A stretch of DNA of 64,000 nt from Baylisascaris procyonis. Taxonomy: Eukaryota; Nematoda; Chromadorea; Rhabditida; Ascarididae. Position numbers and translations under genes: made by a program. The notes beneath the pieces are model-generated. The model searched no databases, was not told the DNA's origin, and was given only the letters and a program-made list of their open reading frames with translations. The DNA is taken from positions 1,426,001-1,490,000 of the forward strand of contig JAZARR010000214.1 in assembly GCA_037389465.1 (NCBI GenBank). Direction: 5' to 3'. Below, one piece after another: positions 1 to 22,447 of the stretch. Each line of letters opens with the position of its first letter. Position 1 is the first letter of the stretch.

Positions 1-335
1 TAGTGCTCAAAGTGATCTCTTTTCATTTTTGGCACCAAAATTTTACTTCATCCTCATCAACCTTCAAATATTTTTTCAACATTTCCTCTGCTTACTTCTA
101 TTAGCAGAGATTGACAGCTTTATCAACTGAATCTGCCGAATGGGAACGCCAATTCTACAATTCCCGTTATGTAAGATGGTCGCGGAATCAAAGAGTTAAT
201 AGGGAGGGGAGGAGGAGGGCAGAAGGACGGGATCAGGACACTGAAGCACGCAAAAACTTCATTTCAGTTGTTGTTGTTGTGGGAATGGAATATTTTAAGA
301 GTGTAAGGGTTTAGAAAATGACTGATGTATTTCAT
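1..335. other. 3' flank of the phosphatase gene
   Basis: Downstream of the phosphatase stop codon. It holds a purine-rich stretch near 205-230 and no clear AATAAA on the minus strand. No gene could be supported here. Confidence 0.4.
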
Positions 336-3300
336 TTACTTGAACGAAACAGTGCAATAAACATTAACCATTTCGGTTTGTACAATGCCAGCACGCTGTT
401 TCCTCAACTGCTTCAACACTTGCACTAAATCTTCGAATTGAACGTTGGTAAGAAGACATTCAAGAATGTATGCGATCGTCACCACACTACCGGTTCTACC
501 CACCCCCGCTGAACAATGCACACAAATTGGTCGATTTGCTGTACGAACCTGAAATTCATTTCGAACTGATATTCATGACAGACCATTGCAATGTAGACTA
601 ACAGAAGGAAAATGAAAGACAAAGGTCAAAGATGGGGAATCAATGTTCCGTCAACATTAGTGAAGCTTGATGCGGGAACTCATGAAGGTAAGCATTCGTT
701 TGCGCGACCGTTGCAGAGAATCAGTGGAGTCTACTAGATCATACTATATTAGTGTGGTAGGGTAGACGTCTTTGAGCGTTTACAAACTCGCTTTAAACTT
801 CGAAAAAACGTTGGTATTTTACGAGTATTTGGTAACGTTTCAACGTTTCCTTCCATTTGAAGATCTATAAAGTTTACAGCCGTCAACAGGTCTTATCTAC
901 TTATAAGATCTGTACTATGGGAAAAATTTATAATGAGCAACGCAAATAGCAAATTTTGCGTTATTTATTGATTCCTAAGAGCACTTGATCCCACATTTTG
1001 TTGATTTAATGCATTTTTGCTACATTCCACTAAGGCACTTCCACATTTTCGCATCATATTTGTTCTAATAAATGGTGGCCTTGAGGTGAAAGATCCACGT
1101 CTAAACTACTATTCGTCATCCATAAGGCAAACAGGTTTAAACGTTCTATTTCCTTCCAACAATAAGGCATAGGAACATGTCGTTGCAGCTACATGGTTTA
1201 CAATGATTCCTTTCGAGAGCGACTAATGTCGATTCACTTTTTCCATTCACTTTTTCCACAAGGACATATGTGGATTGTGATCTCATATGCTCTTTTGAAT
1301 CATTTACATAGCTTTTAATCAGCCATCGTCGTAATTCTGCACATCTTATTTTTAAAATTGTCGAAGAAGAAACTCTGGTGGTAGCAAACTCAGTGGACGC
1401 AGTTCTCATTCGCTTATCACTAGTTCGTTTAACGAGCTTCTCATCAAATTATTCCCTAAATATGGTCTCATAATAAGCTCTGGAAAAGCAATATCCTTCT
1501 TTTTCGCCAGCAAGTAAACCATCTTCTTCGAGTTTTCAAAGAATACTATGCCCTCCAATACCCTTAAAAACACTGATCCAAGGATGCCTTCAGATGAGTG
1601 ATATATAATACTAGGATGAGTCGTTATGTAATCTCCCAATATGCTTGCGCTTCCGACGTGTGCCTCTGAGGTGAGCCAACATTTGTTCTAAAATTCCATT
1701 AGTGGATTGCATTTGATTTATCTCTCACTGCCTTATCTACCTTTTTAAGCCACTAATATACGTCATTATATATTAAAGAGGTGCCTGAAAGACCCGTCGT
1801 CAATGATACCATAAACGGATCCGTTCTTAAATTAACATTTGAAAGCGTTTATTATATTATCAATTTCTCTTGGACCACCCTGTGAATGTCAAAACCAATT
1901 GAAATCAAGTTGAACGAACCATTTGAAAGAGCTTAAAGGGTGCTCGATCAGCAATAGGTACGCTGTGATCAGGCCAACATGACCAATGATAATGTGTCAC
2001 ATTGAAAGAGGCTTCATTTCTTGTAACTGTCAGCGAGCGCCGTAATATCAACTGGTTGAATTCGGTTAATGTCGTTACCTTTAAAGCCCACAAACAAGTA
2101 ATTTACGGAACAACAACCACCGAGTGTCATGAGCTTGAATTACTTGTCATGAGAATAGTTGAAATGCAATCACTGTCCCACTTCCCCCTGCTAGGCTCAT
2201 CGAACATCCTGTAATCCTTTGAAGAAGCTGATTTTTAATTTTTATTTTGTTCCACGCTATTCTGTCATGTGAAGTTTTTTTTGTAAAGATATCATTTTAC
2301 ATTTGGAATGTGGAATGTGTCGTCTGTCACAGTACATTATGGAAGTAAGCTAACGAAGATATTAAAACTGATCGGTGATGTTAGTAATCGACACTAATCA
2401 ATAATCAGTTATCAATTATCAACAATCAATAATCAATAATCAATACCACTTGTTTTCTTTCGATCCCTTGAAGCTTCCATCAAATAAATTAATCGCTACA
2501 TGTAATTTTTTAATGCCTACCAACATATGCGAATATCAAAAATCTTCAGTGATAAAATTCTTACAGAATCGCATCGAATTATGACGTCATTCGTAGTGAA
2601 AATTTCGTTTTGTTTGCGTGGGAAATAGACGACACATTTCTGTTTGCCTTTCTCTATGAAATCACCAAGCATAATAATAACTTCAATACGCTCCTGCACG
2701 ACCATCAGCCAGAAATCATAGATCGTTTCCTCTTTGGGCGCCTAATTGAAATATTCATTAAGTTAGTGCTTAACGGCTGTAAACAAAAGGGCCATTTTCA
2801 ATGGCACAATTCACCAAACTGCGGCAAACTAATCCGATGAATATCAGTTCAAATTTGATTGTTTACATGTTTGTATTATTCGATATTTTCATACATTTTA
2901 ATTAACATTTAAATGCCCGGTTAGAGCACTCCTTATAAACTATGATCTCGTTCATATGTCAGAGTATATAGTGGTTAACTTCAATACATATTTCCGACAG
3001 CGATTAACTGTCTGCTTTCTAACTGCTTACCTCAGCATTATAACATGCCGTCGTTGTTTCTTTCCGTTTTTTAATTCCCGTAAAATTCAACAACAACGAC
3101 AGTTTTTTGGCTCATTTTGTCGTCGAAGAAATTCGCATTCATTACAGAAAATTTCCTTGTTTAGTATCGTTGTTCCATCCATTGGAACTGTGTGAAGCAC
3201 ACAAAATCGACATTTATACCACCGACAAAGTTTGCATTTTGCATTTAAATGAACCACCGAGAGTGTATGCTGATCAGATTTATATGAGCGGAAGGCGGAC

Positions 3301-6300
3301 TTTGCAATAACTTGACAGAATTTGTTCCTCAAATCCAGATTCGCAATATTCAGTAGTTAGAATAACAGGAATAAAAACTTGATAGTTTCAAAGTATTTCC
3401 CAACCTCTTAACTGCACTTAAATATTCGAAAGTAATCCAAAACATACACCACTTTTGCAGAAAAAATAAAGTAAATCATTCAAAAATGTGCAGCCGTTTT
3501 GCTTCTTTGGATTTATTACACTGAATTATTGCCCAACAAAGCGAAATCATTTTACTTTGCCTTCAAGTGAACTTTGAGAGTGAATTTACGAGTGAATACA
3601 CAATTCAAACTAAAATCAAAACATCGAGCTCTACAGAAAGTATTTAAAGTAGGTTGTTGTCTGCCTAATCGTTACCTGAGTACATATGAAGCGATTCGGC
3701 ATCAACGGTGTGCTCACATAGTTAGCGTGAATGTAATCGTTTCCTTTCGGATGATCGTGCAACACGATTCTCGATTCATCCAAACAAAATATATCCTTAT
3801 ATCGATTGCGTCCTTAATGGATTCCAGACTTTTGAGTCAATTATCTGGTCAATTTATTGTTTAGGGCATTAAAAAAAAGATAGAAAAAACCTTCGAAATT
3901 CAACTGCGAGGCGGGGGTGTTTTTTAAAGAACCACTGAATATTTTTGACTTTAAAGCCAATAACAAAGAAAATTTAAAGCCGTTTTTCTGGCTATACTAA
4001 TTGACGAGGTGGTGGATATTCAGTGGAGAGGAAAGTTTAATGCAGCGAGCCAATCTTTTTGGAGAAAGTCGATTTTAGGGCAGAGAGCCGCTTTTAGTGG
4101 AGAAAGTCGAAATAAATGAAGCAAAGTATTGGGATTAAAGAGCAGTGAATGCTTCGAGAGTAGTTGAGTTCAGAATATTCCAATATTAATGTTTAAGTCT
4201 TGTCACTGCACTAAGGTTCATTAGTTGATGGAGAGAGGGTATATTTAGCGTATAAAGTGGGGCAAGAATTCCGCTTTCCGAAAAATTCTGCGAGCACAAC
4301 ATTCAAAAGATGGAAAATCGGAACGATCGAAATATCGCTCGAAAAGCTTACGGATTCAAACGATTTCACATAATGTCCGATCACTTCGATATGCCACAGC
4401 AAAACTGTGTCGAGCTCAATTTGAAGTTAGATGTCGATGGACATTTTTCGTGTGTAGAAGTGGAATAACTATTGAAATTGAGTGCTATCCAAAATTTCAT
4501 TTCTCTATCCCACATTTTGCTTCTCATCGGAGCAGTGCTATTCCGTCTTAAGGTTTCCCCTGCCAGAAGATATTTCTAGGAGTTGGATCACAAATCATGA
4601 GAAGGAAAAGGAAACTGAAATGCTTGGACTAGCCAAAGAAGCTCTATCAAATGTTCCTTCAACGATGTTTTATTCACAAAATGAGATTCACATCAAATTC
4701 ATATGTACAAAATTAGTAAACGCTAAATAACAATATATGTTAGTGATTTTCCTTAGTGCAGTTGTTGCATTCATCCGCCGTTGAAATAGCTACAACCAAT
4801 TGTATCACAAGTAAATCTTAACGCCGCTATAATTTTTTCAGATGAGTGAAAATTCTCGCAATAATAGGCCATGGTTACGACTTCCAAACCCACATCGATT
4901 AAACGCTAAAATTTTCGATATATCCCTGAAGAAATGCTTTGACACCGCGTCATTATTCGTTACAGTTTAATATCACATCAATTGCTCGTTTTGAAAAGGG
5001 ATATTGACAGAACACTGTGATCAATTGACATTTGTCACGTTTTGTGATTTGTACAAGTCTCATTGCAAGGAATATAACGCTTACCAAATGGCTGATTATC
5101 GGTGAAGTGTTGATATGAGTCGGCACTTGGATTGGTCTCGGATCGTAATTGCGCAAATTCATCGAGCAGTCCCTTTACACCTTTTTGTAGCATGCGCTCA
5201 ACCCACTCTTCTACCTGTGATCCCTTACAATCAGCATTCTATCCAAAAAAAACTTTCATATGAAATCGAAACTACAAGAACACTTTAGAAAAATATTGTT
5301 TTGACTTAAGATAATAAATAGTTTAAAAAGTTAAACCCTTGAAAGGATATTTCTTTGCAGAACCACATGTAAAAATTTTTTCCACTCAAGTTGAAAGGAA
5401 GAAAAAACTGAGATCTCTGCGATCGTATACTTCTATGAATTTCACTAGAACCTCAAATATTGAAGAATTCATGCTTCTTAGATGAGTTTCTCTTCCAAAT
5501 TGCTGTTAAACGTTTATTTCAAAGGATTTTCAAGCTTATTAGTCTATTAAATAAAAGGGAATATGAAACATAAAGCTGCCTTCCATATTCTAACATAACG
5601 TTTGAAAGGAGAAAACACGAACACACTCCGTACTCAAATCGCATATGGGGATATGAGTACGCACCTCCACATCACATGTTTCCGAAAAATTTTTGTATTT
5701 TATATTTTCGACACTAAAATTTGCGGCTTACAATTATTTTTCCAGAAATTAGAGCCTCAGTAATGGGCAGGCTGCCACAGATCCCCCTTACATAGCGAAA
5801 TTGAAATCCGATTAACAAAACCGTTAGAAACGGATAAGTTTCAGTGATGCAGTAATTAATTTTGACTGGAAAGACGCTGAGTGTGCCGCATAGTTTGATT
5901 TGGTCGGAAGATTTCCTGAAAATTTCTTTAAGAATTTCGGAATTTCAGTCGTTTTCTTTATTTCTTGTCAAAGGTTGTTATATACTGAATCGTTAAGCAT
6001 AGTCACACCAACCTCCCCCTCCCCTTGACGTGAGAAAAATCTCATTGCTTCTCCTTTGGTACTAACAACCCATTTCTGAAATCGTTTAAAACAATGAACA
6101 CCACATAGAAAATTCAGTTGCGCTCTTGAGCATCACCACTTGCATGCATTTTTCATGCTTTAGTTTATAAGGCCTAAGACCTCACTAGTTTATTGTTTGA
6201 TTGCAGTTCAAGCGTCGAGAATTCAGAAAACTACTGCAATTCTCTTTCCCTCTCTGTTGAAGGAGGTTGAATGTCTAAATGAAGAATGTTCTAATTTCAC

Positions 6301-8547
6301 TTACTGCTTGCTTCATCTGTGCATTGACTACGTTGCTTGGACGATCACTAGCGGATTGAATCCTCAATGGAGAACGTTTACGATCTTTGCTTCTCACGGT
6401 ATCTTTCAATAGCTTTTCGCTTAACACAACTTTCGAGCTATCTTGAGTTCTTGAACTCTCATCCAACTCAAATTTAGACCGCTGACTGTAAAATATTTCA
6501 TTGCAACAACATGTATGAATTAAGCATTCTAAAGCATTAAAAATGTTATAATCCCAATGGATTTATATTTTCGTTGTTAAAAAATTAGCATAAATTTATA
6601 GTGAGTAGGGCGCAGCCCTTTTCTGCACATAGTTGTCCAAAAGTTTAAAACGACAATCAGAGGAAACAGAGATAAGAAACTTGGCAAATATAGTATTGGA
6701 GAAATTTTTCATTTATAAACAAATCCCTCATCTGGTAGAAGAAATCAAAGATTCATCTCTCTATCGATCATAAATCCTTTCAATAAGATAAGCGTAAAAC
6801 CTTAGCAGAAATACTTCTACGTCTTCGTTTCCAGCGAAATCAACCATTTTCTATGCTCTAGCTAGCCGTTACAATATTCTTTAACTTTTTTTATTTCACC
6901 TCGTTTTTACTGAGAAAATCTGCCGACCTTTTTTGAGAAGTGCTTGAATCCCTTGAAGACGATGATGATAAATCATGAGATTCGGTATCATCGAAATCGT
7001 CATGAATATGCTTTTTCGATGGAGGCATTCTGATGCACTCTTTAGTGATCTTCGTACTGTTTGCAGTAGAACTTGCCTGTAAACTGATGAAGTTTGGTTA
7101 GCATTGCTTTAAGCGTACACCGTACTAATATGCTACAATTAATCCTGTAACGGCTTTGCTAATGTACAGTTGGAAACGCATGCTAGGCATAAGAAGGTAG
7201 CGAAAGATATCGGGTAGGACACGAGTGGAAAGTTTATAGGTGGAGGCACCGAAATGTTAGCATGAGTTAAAGACGATACTAAAATGCGCAGGATAGCCGG
7301 CATCAAATAAAAGAGCATTCGTTACGATGAGAAGAGAGAGCGATCTCGTTAGGTAAAGGATTCAAATGAAGACATTACTGTCAACTGTTCGCCGACTATA
7401 CTATTGTTATTGTCCCCCCCTGTTTTGCTTGAGTTATTTCAAAATTTCTCACATATCAGTCGAGGAAGCCTCTCATTCCACTGAGTGGGACAAATTGAAC
7501 GGTGAAATTTACAATGCAAAAGCGCCTAGATGAGAGCATTCATTCATGCATATACGTTTAATAGTTTTCGAAGACTGGTATATAGAAAAGCCGATAGAGA
7601 TTTGTTGAAATAGGCAGACAATTGTGTAATCTGTGTTCTTCGGCATTCGCCGTTACTTGTCGGCGCTTAGTGGATTGAAACATCATTTAAACCGACGTCA
7701 CCTCTATAATTCATAGTGATTTGATCTATTCGTCTATTAAATAATGAGATGCAAAAGTAACGACAAAAACAAATAATATAATAATTTCTAGTACAATCTT
7801 ATCCATAAATAATATATCAACAAATATTCCTCACAAAAGCGCTATTTTTCGCGAGTGAATTTCTCGAAACTCTCTCTGCTTTTCCGTCTAATATCTGTAT
7901 ATATTAGATTCTGTCCGTTTATAGAAAAATAGGATGATCATATATAGAACATATAATCCGTTCCAAATGACAAAGTCATAGATTTGTACGAATCTATTCG
8001 TCTAGGCTGAAAGAACTAAAAGAAGCTAAAACTGAAAAGTTGGAAGAACTAAAGAAGCTAAAATAGGCATCACACCTTGATATTGAGGAACAAATGGGGT
8101 TAGGTTTATAGTGATGGTAATTTGCATCCAATTTTAAAGTATTCTTTTATGGGTTTTCTCTTTATTCCCTTTTACCCTCTCGTAATGATTCATTGTGGTA
8201 TTTAAACGTTTGGCATTCGCTTGCTGAATCGTTAGTGTCACCTAAGGAAGTTTACCATTCAATGAACAAGTGGGAACTACTCTTTTCTTGAGGCCGATGA
8301 ATCTAGTCAATCTGTTGCTTTTCGACGAAGTTTCGACCGATCTCGATGAGCGATTTGTATCAGTCTCGCTAAGTGTCCGATCATCCTCACGCTGCGATCG
8401 ATAGTCATTGACCTCAGAGGAAATGTCGCGTTTAGATTTTTGTGCTTCATGCTTTGCCTTCTTGACCGGCATCTGAGCCAACGGTATCATTCTTGCTGCC
8501 TTCATCTTCTTCTTTTTCCTACGAGAACGTCGTAGCGCATTGCCCAT
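336..8547 (-). CDS. Cytosolic protein tyrosine phosphatase, 8 exons
   Basis: Classical PTP, predicted to hydrolyse phosphotyrosine in the cytosol. Modelled exons (high to low): 8547-8281, 7076-6928, 6485-6305, 5238-5085, 3812-3676, 2741-2565, 2078-1920, 548-336; they sum to 1437 nt (478 aa plus TAA) with matching phases throughout. Family landmarks in order: EEWVERMLQKGVKGLLDEF helix, NRYKDIFCLD (pTyr-loop region), DYIHANYV, YDFWLMVVQE, FIEKGKQKCVVYFP, WPD loop WPDHSVP (Asp near residue 392), P-loop HCSAGVGRTG (Cys near residue 420), and QTE Q-loop. All catalytic residues are present, so an active enzyme is likely. The single PTP domain without a membrane segment resembles the expanded nematode cytosolic PTP family. 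The domain exons (336-5238) are secure; the first two exons and their donors (GTAGTT, GTCGGC) are inferred from phase and acceptors. Confidence 0.88.
1146..1639 (-). other. Two abutting open frames in the last phosphatase intron
   Basis: Frames 1406-1639 and 1146-1409 meet with a TGA/ATG overlap, together about 160 codons on the same strand as the phosphatase. Composition looks protein-like (CKPCSC cysteines, VLVEKVNGK), but I recognise no family and neither belongs to the phosphatase. Possible decayed coding DNA with one frameshift, an unrecognised retroelement remnant, or chance. Confidence 0.2.
2396..2446. repeat. AATC-type degenerate tandem repeat
   Basis: Repeated (A)ATCAAT units, ending with three near-perfect copies of AATCAAT, inside the phosphatase region just downstream of the exon ending at 2565. 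Low-complexity intronic DNA. Confidence 0.6.
8281..8547 (-). CDS. Likely first exon of the phosphatase, myristoylation-type N terminus
   Basis: Reads MGNALRRSRRKKKKMKAARM, then a charged Ser/Arg/Asp-rich stretch ending LTRFIGLKKR. Gly2 followed by a cluster of nine basic residues looks like the myristate-plus-polybasic membrane signal of Src-type proteins, although Ser or Thr at position 6 is missing. The ATG lies 8 nt after an ATTATAG acceptor, as expected for a trans-spliced start. Joining codon 89 to the exon at 7076 keeps frame but needs a weak GTAGTT donor. The alternative is that the phosphatase starts at ATG 7028 (MPPSKKHIHDDF) and this exon belongs elsewhere. Confidence 0.5.
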
Positions 8548-8555
8548 TATGAATT

Positions 8556-8563
8556 CTATAATT
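8556..8563 (-). promoter_or_regulatory. Possible spliced-leader acceptor for the phosphatase
   Basis: On the minus strand AATTATAG ends at 8556, 8 nt before the ATG at 8547. A free 3' splice site this close to a start codon is typical of nematode trans-splicing. It has no strong polypyrimidine tract, so this is tentative. Confidence 0.35.
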
Positions 8564-9457
8564 TGACCACATTTAGAAATCAACACTGTGTATTTTATTC
8601 CACATAGAATCTTCTTCGTAACTGTAGCTTCTACCGTGTCAGCCCCCTCCCCCATCCTTCCTTTCCCCTCTCATCACAAATATATTCCCCCTTATTTGAT
8701 ACCGTTTTCTGTAGAAGAAGGTCGTCTCTCCAGTAGACGTTCCTTGCGCTATACTCGTGAATAACATAAAGGAATTTTTTGTTGCTGTACCGAAAATAGA
8801 AGAGAGCTGTTTCATACACAGAGTACCAATATTCAGTCGCATGCAATTGAGACTGCCAAAATACTTTATAATATCAGAAGCTTTTCTGCATTCATTTATA
8901 CCTCAAAGGTCAACTGACGTAGAGTAATTTCCTGCAAGGGTCAGAATGCAAAGAAATCCCTTATCCTCCCTCTCTCTCCCCCTCCACCCATCTATTGGTG
9001 TTTTCAAAAATATCAATGAATTAACATAGATGAGTAACGTAGATAATGTAAACGTGAGAGATGTTGAGAAAGATTGCACGCATTATCAAAAAAAAGTATA
9101 TATATATATATTTTTTTTTAAAGCTTTCGAAGGTTCCTTTGGTGTCTGAGAATGCATCAACCGTATGAATTCTCTTTAAAGATTCTAGCGTATTTGTTTA
9201 GAACTTAGCGGTCACCGATTGGTATACAGTAACAGAAATCAATGTGTGTTGTTATAAGTAGAATTTATTAAAGTCAGATACTGTTAACTATGTGTTAATC
9301 AAGCGATTGTGGAAATGCTTTCGAGTATTTCTTTTAGTATGCTATGTTTAGGTGATTTATAATGCTATTAAATATCCACCTATGAAATTTCAATAGCCAC
9401 TTTATCGCAGCCATTGGAGCTGCTGCACTTTTAAACAATATATAAATATAAATATAA

Positions 9458-9461
<4 letters not shown>

Positions 9462-9519
<58 letters not shown>
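9462..9519. repeat. (TA)n microsatellite
   Basis: About 29 uninterrupted AT dinucleotides, preceded by TATAAATA-like imperfect copies from 9438. Likely polymorphic in length. Confidence 0.95.
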
Positions 9520-9524
<5 letters not shown>

Positions 9525-9633
9525 TTATTAACTTATTTGCTTACCTCGACGTCTCGAAGTGGGAAGACATATAAAAAGTATATGAGTGTAAACAATAGTA
9601 AAAACCTAAACATCTGCAAAGCTACAATTCCAG

Positions 9634-10475
9634 TGCATACTTAAAAGTAGCAGCGATAGCGCAGATCAAAACGACTCAACAGCAGCTTAAGAGCAAAAGG
9701 AATGAGAGTATTAATGATATCGGCAGCATGCACATTCCAAACTCGCACAATGCGGAGCTGAGAACTATACAGAACGTTGTCTATGTTGGCATATTTTTTG
9801 GTTGCAACTGAGTAATGACCAATATCTAGCTGATAATTACATTCAGTTGCAAGCAGTCGTTTGAATCGATAGCAAATTTTGCTCAGACTAAATGGAATCC
9901 TCTGAAGTGTTCACGTTATTCGTAGAAATCAACTGAATTTTTATGATTTTCTTATGCAGTCGAGCAGTTGAACCTTCTTTCGAAAAAATGGAGCATTTAA
10001 ATTGTTTATTACTCTTGACTGGAAGTAATGCAATCGCAAGAAGGCAATCAACCTTCCATTGTGAAAGTATAAAATGAAAATCATTCCTACAAAACTGGAT
10101 TGTTTGAACTGATGGCAATTCTTTATTTTAACAAAGCAATCGGTAATACTACAAAAAGCTGTCAAATGCGGTTTCATCCGCACGGAAGTATTTTAGTCTT
10201 AAAACATATGGGAAGATTAAAAGTAATACATTTCGCTGAAAGCAAATATATATAGTTTAATTTTTTTCATTCACTTTTTAGGGGACTGAAAATGACTCAA
10301 TTCATCAGAACATAACACCGGATGCACATGAATATGATGGCATAAGCTTGGGCAATGTCGTTGCCGATTTCTTGAGCAGAAAACCTCGTCTTTGAATTTA
10401 CATGATGGGAAAGATGAAGAGAAAACGTCGAAGTACCAACTAGAGCGTACAGATCCAGCGACCAACCCAGAGTAG
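9634..10475 (+). other. Exon-like blocks of an unrecognised plus-strand gene or pseudogene
   Basis: Block 1 (9634-9775) follows an ATTCCAG acceptor and reads through QIKTTQQQLKSKRN and SMHIPNSHNAELRTIQN. Block 2 starts at 10282 after ACTTTTTAG, in a matching phase, and reads TENDSIHQNITPDAHEYDG to ADFLSRK, then hits TGA at 10393. From about 10382 a different frame carries on with equally coding-like sequence (SSLNLHDGKDEEKTSKYQLE) to TAG at 10473. Both blocks are more GC-rich than their surroundings. They could be the 3' end of a gene with a one-base frameshift in the AAAA run at 10380-10383, a pseudogene, or chance. Block 1 also has an 86-codon open frame on the minus strand, so its strand is uncertain. 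No family recognised. Confidence 0.3.
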
Positions 10476-11440
10476 TACAATGTATAAAACAGCTCGAGAT
10501 CGATTCCCTTCGAAATGGATGAAAAATCTGCTCACAAATTTTTATAGATTGCTGCAGGAATATGCAAATTAACGATGTTTTCCCAAAAGCAAATTTCTCA
10601 GTTGTTAAATCATATCTGAACATCGCATAAATTTTATCGTTCACTCAACATCTTTGCTAGTTTCCCCCTATAATTTCGGTTGAGATGACTAGTTACAAGC
10701 ATATAACATGATCGCTTGCTTAGACTGATGTGCAAATTTCTACGCTATATTAGCATTGCCGAATAAGAAATGTGTGACCATGCAAGATGCGTCAGTCTAC
10801 TTGATATTCACGGCGTTTAGCTATGAAACACTTTCTATGGGTGGAATAGCATAGTACCTGAGATCAGACTGCATTTAACAAATATTCAAATAACCATCGC
10901 AAAGCTTGCTTCAAATACGTCAAAAATCAACCAGAGAGTTACTATATGTTTCAGGAACAAATGGCGATTTTTTAAGTGGATGAATGAATGGAAAATTAGA
11001 CTTTCTCTATAGTTTGCGTGCTCCTTACTGTAATCTAGGAGATATCATCACACATAACATTGTTAAAAATGAACTTATCTTGCAGTTTTTCTTTATGCTT
11101 TTCAAACTGAACCACAACGCAATATTAAAATTCCCCGTGGGTACCGAATTTATGTGCTAGAGACGTAAACCCGTTTCATTTTGAGTTCACTTTACGCTTA
11201 AATAGTCAACTTTTAACGTTCAGTGTGATTGATTTTTGAGAGTATTTAGATATTTAATGGGGCTAAAAAAGCGCGCAACTATTGAAAAATGCGTTTGCAG
11301 TTGAAACAATACACTCAGCTCCCTTTATAGATATTGGGAGCACCATCGCAAATCGTTTATATTATGCGCTTGTTCAATTTTCAAGTGTTGTTCTATTCGA
11401 AGTCGAAACAATTGAATGTGAACAACGGTATCTTCATTTA

Positions 11441-11457
11441 AAAAAAAAAAAAAAAAA
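11441..11457. repeat. Poly(A) run
   Basis: Homopolymer of about 17 A between the two divergent genes, with a T-run near 11537. Confidence 0.7.
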
Positions 11458-12200
11458 TTACTGCAAAATCTTCTTTGCATTGTCGGAATATATCTTCTTT
11501 TTAAGTATATTATAATAAAAAAGATGTTACAATAATTTTTTTTTTTAAATCGACTATATTGACTAAACACGCTCAATCGTTCTTGCCTCAAATAGGAAAG
11601 AGAACGATCTTTATCAGGGAAACGAATTTATTTACAAGTAAAGTTGTGAGTCATCGAATTGGAGTTCATTTCCACTATTAGATATTAGGAATGAGCTCAA
11701 ATTGATTCACACTTCAAATCTCTGTCGATTGTTCATTTGTGATCTCCATCGATATTTGAATATTCTTTAAGACTCATTTACCTTCACCCATTTATTATTG
11801 CATCCTCGAATCGCTATGGTATTTGAAGTTGTATATCTGTCTATGTTGGTAAACGATCTGAGTCGTTTCTATCACATTCGGGATTCATCTCATATATTAT
11901 AATATACGTTGATCTCTTTACTCTCGACCTTTCAACGATCCTCTCATCCAATGTCATACGGTCACCTACTTGCAGTTGTATCACCTTTGGAAAATAGATG
12001 ACATCTTGCCACGAATTGCTGATTGCGACATTGCTTTACGGTACAACCGCGTACATTAATGCATCAAGTATTCAGTGGGTTCGCAGATGATCAGAGTTGA
12101 TGCCAACGTTCAAAAGAGTGGCGTCGTTTATTTTTATTCAAAATTGGTAGGGGATTAATTCAATGCGTTGCTGCAGTTTATTTGTTAATTGTGGATAGTG

Positions 12201-12206
12201 TTTCAG
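12201..12206 (+). promoter_or_regulatory. Spliced-leader acceptor for the NKAP homologue
   Basis: TTTCAG matches the nematode 3' splice consensus and stands one base before the ATG at 12208, preceded by T-rich sequence. It has no upstream coding exon, so trans-splicing of a spliced leader is the natural reading. The 5' UTR would be 1 nt plus the leader. Confidence 0.65.
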
Positions 12207-12207
12207 A

Positions 12208-22193
<9,986 letters not shown>

Positions 22194-22441
22194 CGTAACA
22201 GTTATTATTATATTGCAGTAAGGGTTGGCTAACTATAAGGATTTAAACTGTTATGTGAAAGTATAATGTTGATTTCATTAATTACTTCTCTATCTCTAAA
22301 TATGAAAAATTTGGATTTTAAAGTGCTTATAATTGAACGTTAGTTCACGCTTATATGAGTTTTCATCGTTGAAAACTTTTTGATTCAAAGTTACTATCGT
22401 AATTTTTCACTCATATGAGGAGGAAATTTGATAAGCATATG

Positions 22442-22447
22442 AATAAA
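22442..22447 (+). terminator. Candidate polyadenylation signal of the NKAP homologue
   Basis: AATAAA on the plus strand about 250 nt after the stop at 22193. It is the nearest canonical hexamer noticed; the cleavage site is not determined. Confidence 0.4.

Larger units (their letters stand above)
8548..12207. other. Head-to-head intergenic region
   Basis: Separates the divergent phosphatase and NKAP genes, so it should carry both promoters. It contains a (TA)n tract at 9462-9519, an A-run at 11441-11457, and two GC-richer exon-like blocks at 9634-9775 and 10282-10475 (separate entry). No known promoter motif could be identified by eye. Confidence 0.5.

Noticed and set aside
3574..3864. 96-codon plus-strand frame
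   Set aside because: Antisense to the phosphatase exon 3812-3676 that carries NRYKDIFCLD and DYIHANYV.
9540..9572. Minus-strand ATG followed by nine codons and a GTAAGC donor
   Set aside because: Attractive as a first exon, but no downstream exon in matching phase was found past the (TA)n tract.
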